The position numbers and the translations under genes are program-made. DNA of 40,801 nt from contig NZ_LTBA01000022.1 in assembly GCF_001594005.1 (NCBI RefSeq), forward strand, positions 1 to 40,801, written 5' to 3'. The DNA comes from Clostridium tepidiprofundi DSM 19306 (lineage in GTDB: Bacteria; Bacillota; Clostridia; Clostridiales; Clostridiaceae). The notes under the pieces are model-generated. The model saw only the letters and a list, made by a program, of their open reading frames with translations, searched no databases and had not been told where the DNA came from. Positions 25,922 to 35,056 of this stretch are shown one piece after another; position 1 is the first letter of the stretch, and every line of letters starts with the position of its first letter.

Positions 25922-26179
25922 TTAAAAGAATTTCTTTTGGGTGGAACCTTTTATAAATTGCTCAATATGCTTTAAAACAGGTTTGGAAAAATACAAAAAG
26001 AATCCAAGGCTAAATAAAAACTGGCTTATTGGTGATTTTTGAATATACATTCTATTCTTTGAATCAGTTGGATTATTTCTAATAGTATCTGTCATACCTG
26101 GGTATCTTTCGTCTAAATCAGATTCAGAATAAAACTGGTTTGTTTGCAGGTTTATTGATAAAATATTCTTATAAGGCAT
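25922..26179 (-). pseudogene. N-terminal fragment of an IS4-type transposase
   Basis: 85 residues starting MPYKNILSINLQTNQFYSES and containing SPISQFLFSLGFFLYFSKPV, a hydrophobic helix region common near the start of clostridial IS transposases. It ends at a stop where the conserved catalytic core should begin, so it is a truncated remnant. Its first 17 codons recur at 24319-24410. The family assignment rests on context and is moderate. Confidence 0.6.
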
Positions 26180-26220
26180 TTTCGAAAATAGACTAGTGCA
26201 GACTTTCTAAATTACATAAA
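26129..26220 (-). mobile_element. Insertion-sequence left-end fragment, copy 2
   Basis: 92-bp direct repeat of 24319-24410 with 2 mismatches, covering the element end and transposase start. The two copies bracket the MFS pseudogene. Confidence 0.8.
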
Positions 26221-26298
26221 TAAAAAAGAAACTAAGTATATTTTCTTTAGGATGTTTTAAAGCTAATATTGATAATTGTGATTTAAGGGAGTGATACT

Positions 26299-29200
26299 AT
26301 GAGTATAAGGTTTATATATGGTAGAGCAGGCTGTGGTAAGAGTACATTTTGCATAAATGAAATTAAAAAGAAATTATATAATAACTATAAAATGCACAAA
26401 AAAGATGAAACAAAGCGACAATTGATTCTAATAGTCCCAGAGCAACTTACGTTTCAATCTGAAAAAAAGGTTATAAATGCCATAGGAGGTCTTGGAATAA
26501 AAAATGTAAGAGTGCTAAGTTTTAAAAGGATGGCTTATACAGTATTTAAAAATGTTGGTGGAATAGCAAAGAGAAGAATGAATTCATCAGGAAAATGTAT
26601 GCTTATATATAAAATAATGGATGAAGTTAGAGAAGAATTAAAAGTATTTACAAATGTATCGAAAAAGCAGGGATTTGTAGACACAATAGCTGATATTATC
26701 ACTGAACTAAAAAGATATAATGTAACTCCAGAGTTATTAAATGAAACAAAGCTTAAAATAGAAGAAAACTCCATATTATATGATAAACTTTCAGATATAA
26801 GCAAAATATATTCAAAATTTGAAGAGATATTGCATACGGGGTATATTGATTCAGATGATGATTTAACTTTACTTTATGAGAAACTAGATGAATGTACTAT
26901 ATTTGATGATTCTGAAATATGGATTGATGAATTTAATGGTTTTGTACCACAACAGTATGCAATAATAGAAAAATTATTAAAAAAGGCTCACAGGATTAAC
27001 ATAACAATAAATATGAACTTTGAAGATAGCAGAAAGAAGCTCGATGAAAATGATGTGTTTTCTCCAATAAAATATACTGAAAACAGGTTAAGGGATATAG
27101 CAATTAATAATGGTATTAGCATTGAAAAAGATGTTATATTAAATGATAGTACCTGTATAAGATTTAGGAGCAACAAAGATTTAGCTTATTTAGAGAAAAA
27201 TTATTTTGCATTTCCATTCAAACCATACAAAGAAGAAGTTAAAAATATAGGGTTGTTTAAAGCATTAAATGTTTATTCTGAGATAGAAAATGTTGCAGCT
27301 GATATTTTAAGATTGTGTAGGGATAAAAATGTGAGATTTAATGAAATCGCTGTAATAAGCAGAAATATAGAAAATTATGAAAAGATAATAAAAGTTGTTT
27401 TTGATGAATATGATATACCTTATTTTATTGATAGCAAAAAAGATATAACAGGTAATCCTATAATTGTGCTTATACTGTCTAGTATTGAAGTAATAACAAA
27501 AAATTGGTCATATGAATCGGTGTTTAGATATTTAAAAACAGGATTGCTTACTATAGACAAAGATTCTATCGATATGTTTGAAAATTACATACTTGAAACG
27601 GGTATTAAGGGAAAGAAAAAATGGACGGATGATGATTTATGGTATAGCAGGATTATTTCGCACTACAATTTAAAAGAATTGATAAATGATGATTATGAAG
27701 TAATTCAAAATTTAATTAAAAATGGCTTAGAATGTTTGGATATGGAGCAAACTTGTTCATATGATGAAAAAATATTAAATTTAATTAATGATATATATAA
27801 AATAAATAGTGTTAGAGAAAAAGTTGTTACGAATTTAATTGATTTTCAGAAAAAAATAAGAGGAAAGAAAACATCAAAGCATATTACAACTGCTCTTTAT
27901 GAGTTTTTATGTGATATTAACATGCCTGAAACGATTGAAAATTTGATAGAGCAATTCAAATCTCAAGATGAGCTTCAGCTTGTGAATGAATATGGGCAGA
28001 TATGGAATGTGGTAATTGAAATTATGGATCAAATAGTTGAAGTCTTAGGTGATGACAAAATGACTCTTGACGAGTATGCAAAGGTACTTTCAATAGGTTT
28101 TTCTGAAAATAGAATGGGATTTATACCTACATCGCTTGACCAAGTTACAGTAAGCAGTGTTGAACGTATGAAAAGTCATGATATTAAATATCTGTATCTT
28201 ATAGGAATTAATGACGGAGTTTTCCCTTCAGTACCTAATGGAGAAGGAATACTTTCAGATGCCGATAGGATTAGATTAAGGGAAGAAAATATGGAACTTG
28301 CAAAGGATACAAAGTCTCAAGCATTTGAGGAACAGTTCTTGGTGTATTCGGCACTTACAATAGCAGGTGAATATTTGAGAGTGAGCTATCCAATTGCAGA
28401 TTTTGAAGGAAAGGCACTCAGACCTTCCATTATAATATCTAGATTGAAAGCGTTATTTCCTAAACTCATAGAAAAAAGTGATATTATTGATTTGAATGAT
28501 AGTGAAGCCACAGAGCTCATATGCAGTAAGACACCTGCGTTTAATAAACTTATAGCTCAATTACATGAATATAAACAAAATAAATCTATAAATTCCCTTT
28601 GGATTTCTGTATATAATTGGTTTAATAAGAGTGATGAATGGAAAGATACATTAAATAAAATGCTGTATGGTTTTAAATATACAAATCAAGTTAATAAATT
28701 GCCAAAGGAAAAAGTGGAGAAATTATATGGGGGTAACAAATATTTTAGTATTTCAAGATTAGAAAAATATAATGAATGTCCTTTTGGATATTTTGTAAGA
28801 TATGGATTAAACGCTAAAGATAGAAAAATTTTTAACCTTTCTCCACCGGATATAGGAACATTTATGCACAATGTTATCGATAAATTTTCAAAAACTGTGG
28901 ATAATAATAAACTTCATTGGAGAGAACTTGATGAAGAATGGTGCAGAAAAATTATTGAGCAAAAAGTAGAGGAATGTATCAATGAGTCTAAGGGAAGTGT
29001 TTTCTCAAATTCACCTAAATATAGGTATTTTGCAGAAAGATTAAAGAATGTACTGTCTAGAACTGTATGGCTTATTGTAGAGCACATGAAAAGAACAGGA
29101 TTTGAACCTATGGGATATGAAATTGAATTTGGAAATGAAAGAGAAGGTTATCCACCTATAGAAGTAGAATTATCCACAGGTGAAAAAATAAAATTAATTG

Positions 29201-29955
29201 GAAAGATTGATAGAGTTGATAAGCTAATATTTGGTGATGAACAATATTTTAGAATTATAGATTATAAATCAGGTAAAAAAGATTTTAAATTATCTGATGT
29301 TTATTATGGACTTCAAATGCAGCTTTTAACATATTTAGATGCTATATTAACTAATGAGAGTGAAGTAAATGAATATCCTATATTTCCAGCAGGAGTGCTA
29401 TATTTCAAAATAGATGATCCCATGATAAAGACATCAAAAAAGATGACTAAAGAGGAAATAGAAAGAGAAATAATGAAAGCCCTAAAAATGGATGGATTAG
29501 TTCTTAGTGATACTGAAATAATTAGGGAAATGGATAGGGAGATTGAAGGTGCATCTCTTATAATTCCTGCTTACTTAAAAAAGGATGGAACGCTTGGAAG
29601 TAAATCTCATGTAGCAACTAAAGAGCAGTTTGAAGATTTGAGGTATCATATCAGAAAAAAATTAGTTGATTCATGCGAAGAAATGCTTGAAGGAAATATC
29701 GAAATAAGACCATATAAAAACAAGGACAAAAGTCCTTGCAGTTATTGTATATATTCTTCAATATGTGAATTTGATTCACTTATGAAAGATAATAATTATA
29801 AAATCATAAGAGATAAAAAGGACGAAGAAGTATGGAAACTTATAGAGCAAGAAAGAATTAATGAAAAAGGAATTAATGAAGATAGAATAAATAAAAAAAG
29901 AATAAATGAAGATGGAATAAATGAAGGGGATGGTGATACCAATGGCAGATGTTAA
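26299..29955 (+). CDS. addB: ATP-dependent helicase/nuclease subunit B
   Basis: 1218 residues. Walker A GRAGCGKST at residues 8-16. The C-terminal nuclease has the iron-sulfur cysteines Cys827, Cys1147, Cys1150 and Cys1156, with the same 320-3-6 spacing as I recall for B. subtilis AddB, and the nuclease motif IIDYKSGKKDF. With AddA it resects double-strand breaks and regulates cutting at Chi-like sites. AGGGAGTGAT precedes the ATG. The last 30 or so residues are an extra tail of five-residue repeats (units of the form RINEK, GINED) at 1186-1210. Its end overlaps addA by 14 nt. Confidence 0.95.
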   Translation: MSIRFIYGRAGCGKSTFCINEIKKKLYNNYKMHKKDETKRQLILIVPEQLTFQSEKKVINAIGGLGIKNVRVLSFKRMAYTVFKNVGGIAKRRMNSSGKCMLIYKIMDEVREELKVFTNVSKKQGFVDTIADIITELKRYNVTPELLNETKLKIEENSILYDKLSDISKIYSKFEEILHTGYIDSDDDLTLLYEKLDECTIFDDSEIWIDEFNGFVPQQYAIIEKLLKKAHRINITINMNFEDSRKKLDENDVFSPIKYTENRLRDIAINNGISIEKDVILNDSTCIRFRSNKDLAYLEKNYFAFPFKPYKEEVKNIGLFKALNVYSEIENVAADILRLCRDKNVRFNEIAVISRNIENYEKIIKVVFDEYDIPYFIDSKKDITGNPIIVLILSSIEVITKNWSYESVFRYLKTGLLTIDKDSIDMFENYILETGIKGKKKWTDDDLWYSRIISHYNLKELINDDYEVIQNLIKNGLECLDMEQTCSYDEKILNLINDIYKINSVREKVVTNLIDFQKKIRGKKTSKHITTALYEFLCDINMPETIENLIEQFKSQDELQLVNEYGQIWNVVIEIMDQIVEVLGDDKMTLDEYAKVLSIGFSENRMGFIPTSLDQVTVSSVERMKSHDIKYLYLIGINDGVFPSVPNGEGILSDADRIRLREENMELAKDTKSQAFEEQFLVYSALTIAGEYLRVSYPIADFEGKALRPSIIISRLKALFPKLIEKSDIIDLNDSEATELICSKTPAFNKLIAQLHEYKQNKSINSLWISVYNWFNKSDEWKDTLNKMLYGFKYTNQVNKLPKEKVEKLYGGNKYFSISRLEKYNECPFGYFVRYGLNAKDRKIFNLSPPDIGTFMHNVIDKFSKTVDNNKLHWRELDEEWCRKIIEQKVEECINESKGSVFSNSPKYRYFAERLKNVLSRTVWLIVEHMKRTGFEPMGYEIEFGNEREGYPPIEVELSTGEKIKLIGKIDRVDKLIFGDEQYFRIIDYKSGKKDFKLSDVYYGLQMQLLTYLDAILTNESEVNEYPIFPAGVLYFKIDDPMIKTSKKMTKEEIEREIMKALKMDGLVLSDTEIIREMDREIEGASLIIPAYLKKDGTLGSKSHVATKEQFEDLRYHIRKKLVDSCEEMLEGNIEIRPYKNKDKSPCSYCIYSSICEFDSLMKDNNYKIIRDKKDEEVWKLIEQERINEKGINEDRINKKRINEDGINEGDGDTNGRC
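29854..29928 (+). repeat. 15-bp tandem repeat (5 units) at the 3' end of addB
   Basis: Units AGAATTAATGAAAAA, GGAATTAATGAAGAT, AGAATAAATAAAAAA and two more, in frame, encoding R/G-I-N-E/K-x. The last unit contains GAAGGGG next to the addA ribosome-binding region. Confidence 0.9.
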
Positions 29956-32900
29956 ATGGACAAAAGAGCAAAAAGCAGCAATTGATACGCATGATTGTAA
30001 TTTACTTGTTGCAGCAGCTGCTGGTTCGGGTAAAACAGCTGTTTTGGTTGAAAGAATAATAAATATGATAACAAATAAAGAAAACCCTATCGATATAGAC
30101 AAGTTGCTAGTGGTTACTTTTACAAATGCTGCTGCATCGGAAATGCGAGAAAGAATAGCAGAGGCTATTTCAAAAGAAATCCACAAAACCATTGAGCCTT
30201 CACCATTTCTCCAAAGGCAGTTAACTCTTTTAAATAAAGCGAGCATAACAACAATACATTCATTTTGTCTTGAAGTAATAAGGAATAATTTTCATATGAT
30301 TGATTTAGACCCTGGCTTTAGAATAGCAGATGATACCGAAATAATTTTAATAAAGCAGGAAGTCATAGATGAAATTTTTGATGAAAAGTATTTGCAGATA
30401 GAAAATGCTAGTAGTAAGGATAATGTAAATGAAGAGTATATTGAAGAAGAGTATATTGAAGAAGAGTATAATGAAGAAAAAACTAATGAAGAAGAGCATA
30501 ATGAAGAGAAATATAATGAAGATAAAGCAGAATCAGTAGCATGCCCAGTAAATGAATTTTTAAGGCTGATTGAGTGTTATTGTAACAATAAAGATGATAT
30601 TATGCTCAAAAATATGGTTTTAAACTTATACAATTTTTCGGTGAGTATGCCTAATCCTGAAAAATGGCTCAAAGAAAAAGTAGAAGAGTTAAATTTTGAA
30701 AAGGATGATTTTGAAAGTTTAAAATGGGTTGATATCATTAAAAGGGATATCAATATTGAACTACAAGGACTTGAAAATATTATGGAAAGGGCAGTACGTA
30801 TAATAAATAATACGCCTGAACTCGAACCATATTCTAAGAACTTTAATGACGAATATTTAGCAATAAATGATGCTGTAAAAGCATGTAATAAATCATGGAA
30901 AGACATGATAGAAGCAATAAATGAAATCAAATTTGGAAGGTTGAAGTCTATAAGAAAATGCAATGATACTGCTATAAAAGAAAAAGTTCAGAATATGAGA
31001 AAAAATGTATCTGAAAAGATTAAAGAAATTAAAAAGCTGTTGGAAAACTTAATAAGTGAGGATTCAATAGAAGATATACATTATATGTATTATATTGTAA
31101 AATCACTAGTAAAACTTGTTATGGAATTTAAAACAAGATTTGCTTTGAAAAAGAGAGAAAGAGGTATTGTTGACTTTAATGATTTTGAGCATTTTTGTCT
31201 TGATATTTTAATAAAGAAAGATGAAAATGGTAGAAATATGGTTGATGATATGGGAAGATATGTTCCATCAGAAGTGGCAGAAAAACTCAGAAATAAGTAT
31301 GAAGAAATATTAATTGATGAGTATCAAGATTCAAATATGATTCAAGAAGAAATATTAAATATAATATCAAAAGAAAGAATAGGATTCCCTAATATATTCA
31401 TGGTAGGAGATGTTAAGCAAAGTATATATAGATTCAGACAAGCAAAACCAGAATTGTTTTTAAGTAAGTACAATACTTATTCAGAGAAAATTGGTGAAAA
31501 ATATAGAAAAATAATGTTGTTTAAAAATTTCAGAAGCAGAAAACAAGTTGTTGATGCTGTAAACTTTATTTTTGAACAAATAATGTCAGAAAATGTAGGA
31601 GAACTTGAATATGATGAAAAAGAGGCATTAAATTACGGCGCTGATTATAGTGAAGAAGATATAAAGGGAATTACAGGCGGTGATGTAGAAATCCATCTAA
31701 TTCAAAATGAAAATATAGAGGAATTTGAAAAAGAGAATAATGATGATGAGCCTATGACAAATATACAACTGGAAGCTGAAATAGTAAGCAAAAGAATTAA
31801 GGAATTTATAGAAGGTAAAGAAGAAAGCAAGAAAAGCAATGAAAACAGTGTATTTAATGTTTTTGATAAGAAGTCTAAGAAATATAGACCGGTTGAATAT
31901 AGAGATATAGTAATACTTTTAAGGAGTACATCAAAATGGGCACCTGTATTTGTTGAAGCATTAAAGAATAATGATATTCCAGTTTATGCAGATGTCGGAA
32001 CAGGGTATTTTGATACAGTAGAGATAAAAACAATTATGTCTTTGCTTCAGATAATTGATAATCCAAGGCAGGATATACCTTTACTTGCAGTTATGAGGTC
32101 ACCAATAGGTGGATTTACTCCAGAGGAATTGATTGATATTAGAGTTGTAGATAAAGAGATTCCATTTTATGAAGCTATTTTAAAGACAATTGAAAATACT
32201 CATTTAAAAATTGATGACAATATTAGAAAAAAACTACTTGATTTTACAAATAAGCTTGAGGAATGGAGAGAAAAATCGCATAATATGCCTATTGATGAAT
32301 TTATATGGTATCTCTATAAGGATACAGGATACTATGGATTTGTTGGTGCAATGAATGCAGGGATTCAAAGACAAGCAAATTTAAGGATATTATTTCAAAG
32401 AGCAAGACAATATGAACAAACAAGTTATAGGGGATTGTTTAACTTTATTAATTTTATAAATAAATTAAGAAAAAGCAGTGGAGATATGGGAAGTGCAAAG
32501 ATTTTAGGAGAAAATGAAAATGTAGTTAGAATAATGAGTATTCATAAAAGTAAAGGTCTTGAATTTCCAATAGTATTTGTTTCTGGTATGGGTAAAAAGT
32601 TTAATCTTCAAGATTTAACAAAAAAATTACTACTTCACCACGAGCTAGGTTTTGGACCTGAATATATTGATGTTAAAAGAAGGATAACATATTCTACTGT
32701 AGTTAAAGAAGCTCTCAAAAAGAAAATTTTAAAGGAAAGCCTTTCAGAAGAGATGAGAATACTCTATGTTGCATTTACAAGAGCTAGGGAAAAGCTAATC
32801 ATGACAGGCTCTATTAAGAATATTGAGGATTATTGCAAAAAATATAGCAGTGCTATTGATAATGATGGTATAAAATTGCTAGAATATGATGTTTCTAAAG

Positions 32901-33883
32901 CGAGAACATATTTTGACTGGATTATACCTGCTGTAATGAGACATAAGAACGGATTTAAACTAAGGGAAGCAGCAGGAATTTCTACTAGTAATGAAGATGA
33001 TTCTTTACTAAATTTGATTGAGGATGAATCAAAGTGGGAAATAAAATTTTGGGATAGGAGCAGCACTGGTTTGAAGACAGAAGGAGAGGAAATTATAGAT
33101 GAAAAGGATTTAATAGAGTACATTGAACATTATTTACATGAATATGAAAAAGAAATAACTAAATACGATAAGTTTATCGAAAACAGATTAGGGTTTGAAT
33201 ATAGATTTAGAAAATCGTGTGAATTGCCAACTGTAATTACAGTTACAGAATTGAAAAAAAGAATGAATTCAGAGTCTGATGTTGAAAATGGGGGACATTT
33301 ATATATGTTTCCACTTAATAAGAAACCTCAATTTTTAGAAGAGACGAAAGGACTTACGGCAGTTGAAAAGGGAACTGCTATGCATGCTGCTTTGCAGTAT
33401 TTAAATATTGAAGAAGAATTAGATTACAATAACATCAAAAAACAGATAAATAGTATGGTTATAAGAGAATTATTAACACCAGAACAGGGGGAATCGGTTA
33501 ATATAAATAAGATAGTCAAATTTTTCAAATCTAAGTTAGGTACTAGGATGATAGAAGCAAATAAAAGAGGAAAACTTTATAGAGAGGTTCCATTTCATAT
33601 ATCGATTAGCAGTACGGAGTTAGAAAAAGAATTACCTAAAGAAATATATGAACATGAAAAAATATTACTTCAAGGTATAATAGACTGTTATTTTGAAGAA
33701 GAAGGTAAACTAATACTTGTGGATTATAAAACAGATTATGTTGATGATTTAGATAAGATTGTGGATAAGTATAATGTGCAATTGCAATACTATGCTAGAG
33801 CATTAAATGAAATTAGCGGTATGAAAGTTAGCGAAATATATTTGTATTTATTTTGGAAAGATAAACAGGTTAAAGTTAAATAA
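29942..33883 (+). CDS. addA: ATP-dependent helicase/nuclease subunit A
   Basis: 1313 residues from ATG 29942 (MADVKWTKEQ), the usual start of the family; GGTGAT just upstream may be the ribosome site, and ATGs at 29921 and 29930 are less likely. UvrD-type motifs are present: KEQKAAIDTHDCNLLVAAAA, GSGKTAVLVERI (Walker A), LLVVTFTNAAA, IDEYQDSN, VGDVKQSIYRFRQA, MSIHKSKGLEFP and LYVAFTRAREKL. The C-terminal RecB-type nuclease has LVDYKTDYVDD. Residues 165-194 are a tract of six five-residue acidic repeats (EYIEE type) inserted in the early helicase region. Translation is coupled to addB. Confidence 0.96.
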   Translation: MADVKWTKEQKAAIDTHDCNLLVAAAAGSGKTAVLVERIINMITNKENPIDIDKLLVVTFTNAAASEMRERIAEAISKEIHKTIEPSPFLQRQLTLLNKASITTIHSFCLEVIRNNFHMIDLDPGFRIADDTEIILIKQEVIDEIFDEKYLQIENASSKDNVNEEYIEEEYIEEEYNEEKTNEEEHNEEKYNEDKAESVACPVNEFLRLIECYCNNKDDIMLKNMVLNLYNFSVSMPNPEKWLKEKVEELNFEKDDFESLKWVDIIKRDINIELQGLENIMERAVRIINNTPELEPYSKNFNDEYLAINDAVKACNKSWKDMIEAINEIKFGRLKSIRKCNDTAIKEKVQNMRKNVSEKIKEIKKLLENLISEDSIEDIHYMYYIVKSLVKLVMEFKTRFALKKRERGIVDFNDFEHFCLDILIKKDENGRNMVDDMGRYVPSEVAEKLRNKYEEILIDEYQDSNMIQEEILNIISKERIGFPNIFMVGDVKQSIYRFRQAKPELFLSKYNTYSEKIGEKYRKIMLFKNFRSRKQVVDAVNFIFEQIMSENVGELEYDEKEALNYGADYSEEDIKGITGGDVEIHLIQNENIEEFEKENNDDEPMTNIQLEAEIVSKRIKEFIEGKEESKKSNENSVFNVFDKKSKKYRPVEYRDIVILLRSTSKWAPVFVEALKNNDIPVYADVGTGYFDTVEIKTIMSLLQIIDNPRQDIPLLAVMRSPIGGFTPEELIDIRVVDKEIPFYEAILKTIENTHLKIDDNIRKKLLDFTNKLEEWREKSHNMPIDEFIWYLYKDTGYYGFVGAMNAGIQRQANLRILFQRARQYEQTSYRGLFNFINFINKLRKSSGDMGSAKILGENENVVRIMSIHKSKGLEFPIVFVSGMGKKFNLQDLTKKLLLHHELGFGPEYIDVKRRITYSTVVKEALKKKILKESLSEEMRILYVAFTRAREKLIMTGSIKNIEDYCKKYSSAIDNDGIKLLEYDVSKARTYFDWIIPAVMRHKNGFKLREAAGISTSNEDDSLLNLIEDESKWEIKFWDRSSTGLKTEGEEIIDEKDLIEYIEHYLHEYEKEITKYDKFIENRLGFEYRFRKSCELPTVITVTELKKRMNSESDVENGGHLYMFPLNKKPQFLEETKGLTAVEKGTAMHAALQYLNIEEELDYNNIKKQINSMVIRELLTPEQGESVNINKIVKFFKSKLGTRMIEANKRGKLYREVPFHISISSTELEKELPKEIYEHEKILLQGIIDCYFEEEGKLILVDYKTDYVDDLDKIVDKYNVQLQYYARALNEISGMKVSEIYLYLFWKDKQVKVK
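30434..30523 (+). repeat. 15-bp tandem repeat (6 units) inside addA
   Basis: Units such as GAGTATATTGAAGAA (twice identical) and GAGCATAATGAAGAG, encoding x-Y/T/H-I/N-E-E. A seventh, degenerate unit precedes at 30419. Confidence 0.9.
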
Positions 33884-33940
33884 AGGCTTAACATATGTAA
33901 ATTCTTAGGTAAAATAAGAGCTACTTTAGTGATGGTATTA

Positions 33941-34028
33941 TATAAACATATGTATTGCATAAACAAGACTATGGGACGCTTTACCGTTCACGTAAAGAGT
34001 ATTGTATAAACATATGTACTGCATAAAC
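33941..34028. repeat. 24-bp direct repeat pair with intervening hairpin
   Basis: TATAAACATATGTATTGCAT and then AAAC (33941-33964) recurs with one change at 34005-34028. Between them CTTTAC pairs with GTAAAG. ACATATGTA also occurs at about 33889. Could be a binding-site array or a small duplication. Confidence 0.5.
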
Positions 34029-34071
34029 TATAACTGAACCAAATAATAATTAAAAACCTGTCCATTAGTGA

Positions 34072-34110
34072 AGGCTTTCTATGATTGTTCAATAAAATCA
34101 TAGAAAGCCT
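34072..34110. terminator. Bidirectional terminator between addA and the peptide transporter genes
   Basis: 15-bp perfect stem AGGCTTTCTATGATT / AATCATAGAAAGCCT between convergent genes. Confidence 0.82.
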
Positions 34111-34152
34111 CAATTTATAGTGTTAAGAAGTAAATGTTAAATCGTATATAGG

Positions 34153-34992
34153 TTATGTAATTTTTGGTTCTAATGCAGTCCTCAAAATATCTCCTAAAAT
34201 ATTAAAGCTCAAGACTGTACATAATATAAATATTCCAGGGAAAAATGCTAAAAACGGTTTATCAAGAACATAGGGTTGAGCTCTTTGAAGCATACTTCCC
34301 CATGAAGCCATTGGTTGTTGAACACCAAGTCCTAAAAAACTTAATGCTGATTCAGAAAGTATAGCTGAAGCAACGCTTATACTGGCAGCAACTATTACAG
34401 AAGGCAAAATATTGGGAAGTATATGTTTTCTTATTATAAAGAATTTACTAGCTCCTAGAGCTTTAGAAGCATGAACAAATTCTCTTTCTTTAAAAGAAAG
34501 AGTTTCGGAACGAACTATTCTAGCTACCCCCATCCATCCAAATAAACCTATTATAATAACTATATTTTTAATGCTTGGACCAAGGTACGCATTAGCAATT
34601 AATATTAGAAAGAATGTAGGTATACACATCAAAATATCTAGTATTCTCATTATTAAATTATCCACAAATCCACCTATAAAACCACTTATCATTCCTATTA
34701 TAGTACCTATAGATATTGAAATAATCATAGAAAAAAATCCAACTACAAGGGAAACTCTTCCACCATAAAGAATTCTCGTAAAATAATCTCGCCCCAAATC
34801 ATCTGTTCCAAAAATATGTTTTAAATTAGGAGCAACTAATTGTTCTTCTACATTTAACCTATTTGGATCATAAGGTGATAGAAATGCAAAAAAAGATGCT
34901 ATGATAATTAATATAAGAATGACCAATGATACAGATGCAAGTTTATTATTTTTAAATATTATTTTTAAATTTAATAACATTCTCTTAAACAT
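34153..34992 (-). CDS. Peptide ABC transporter permease (OppC/DppC type)
   Basis: 279 residues with about six transmembrane helices. The N-terminal FLSPYDPNRLNVEEQLVAPN and FGTDDLGRDYFTRILYGGRVSL are diagnostic for OppC/DppC, and the inner loop EREFVHASKALGASKFFIIRKHILPN is the EAA motif that docks the ATPase. GGTGGTGA precedes the ATG. Third gene of the minus-strand cluster; no ATPase gene follows, the next thing being a terminator and the convergent addA. Confidence 0.93.
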   Translation of the reverse strand: MFKRMLLNLKIIFKNNKLASVSLVILILIIIASFFAFLSPYDPNRLNVEEQLVAPNLKHIFGTDDLGRDYFTRILYGGRVSLVVGFFSMIISISIGTIIGMISGFIGGFVDNLIMRILDILMCIPTFFLILIANAYLGPSIKNIVIIIGLFGWMGVARIVRSETLSFKEREFVHASKALGASKFFIIRKHILPNILPSVIVAASISVASAILSESALSFLGLGVQQPMASWGSMLQRAQPYVLDKPFLAFFPGIFILCTVLSFNILGDILRTALEPKIT

Positions 34993-35056
34993 TATTTTTT
35001 CACCACCATATTCCTACTCGTTATAATGATTGCTATGATTGACATTCTTTTGAGCA

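Noticed and set aside
24319..26220. Intact composite transposon
   Set aside because: Both IS ends are truncated fragments and the internal transposase piece is in the opposite orientation, so it cannot be functional as seen.
29776..30246. Minus-strand open frame across the addB-addA junction
   Set aside because: Its Phe/Ile-rich repeats are just the antisense of the 15-bp repeat tract and conserved AddA motifs.
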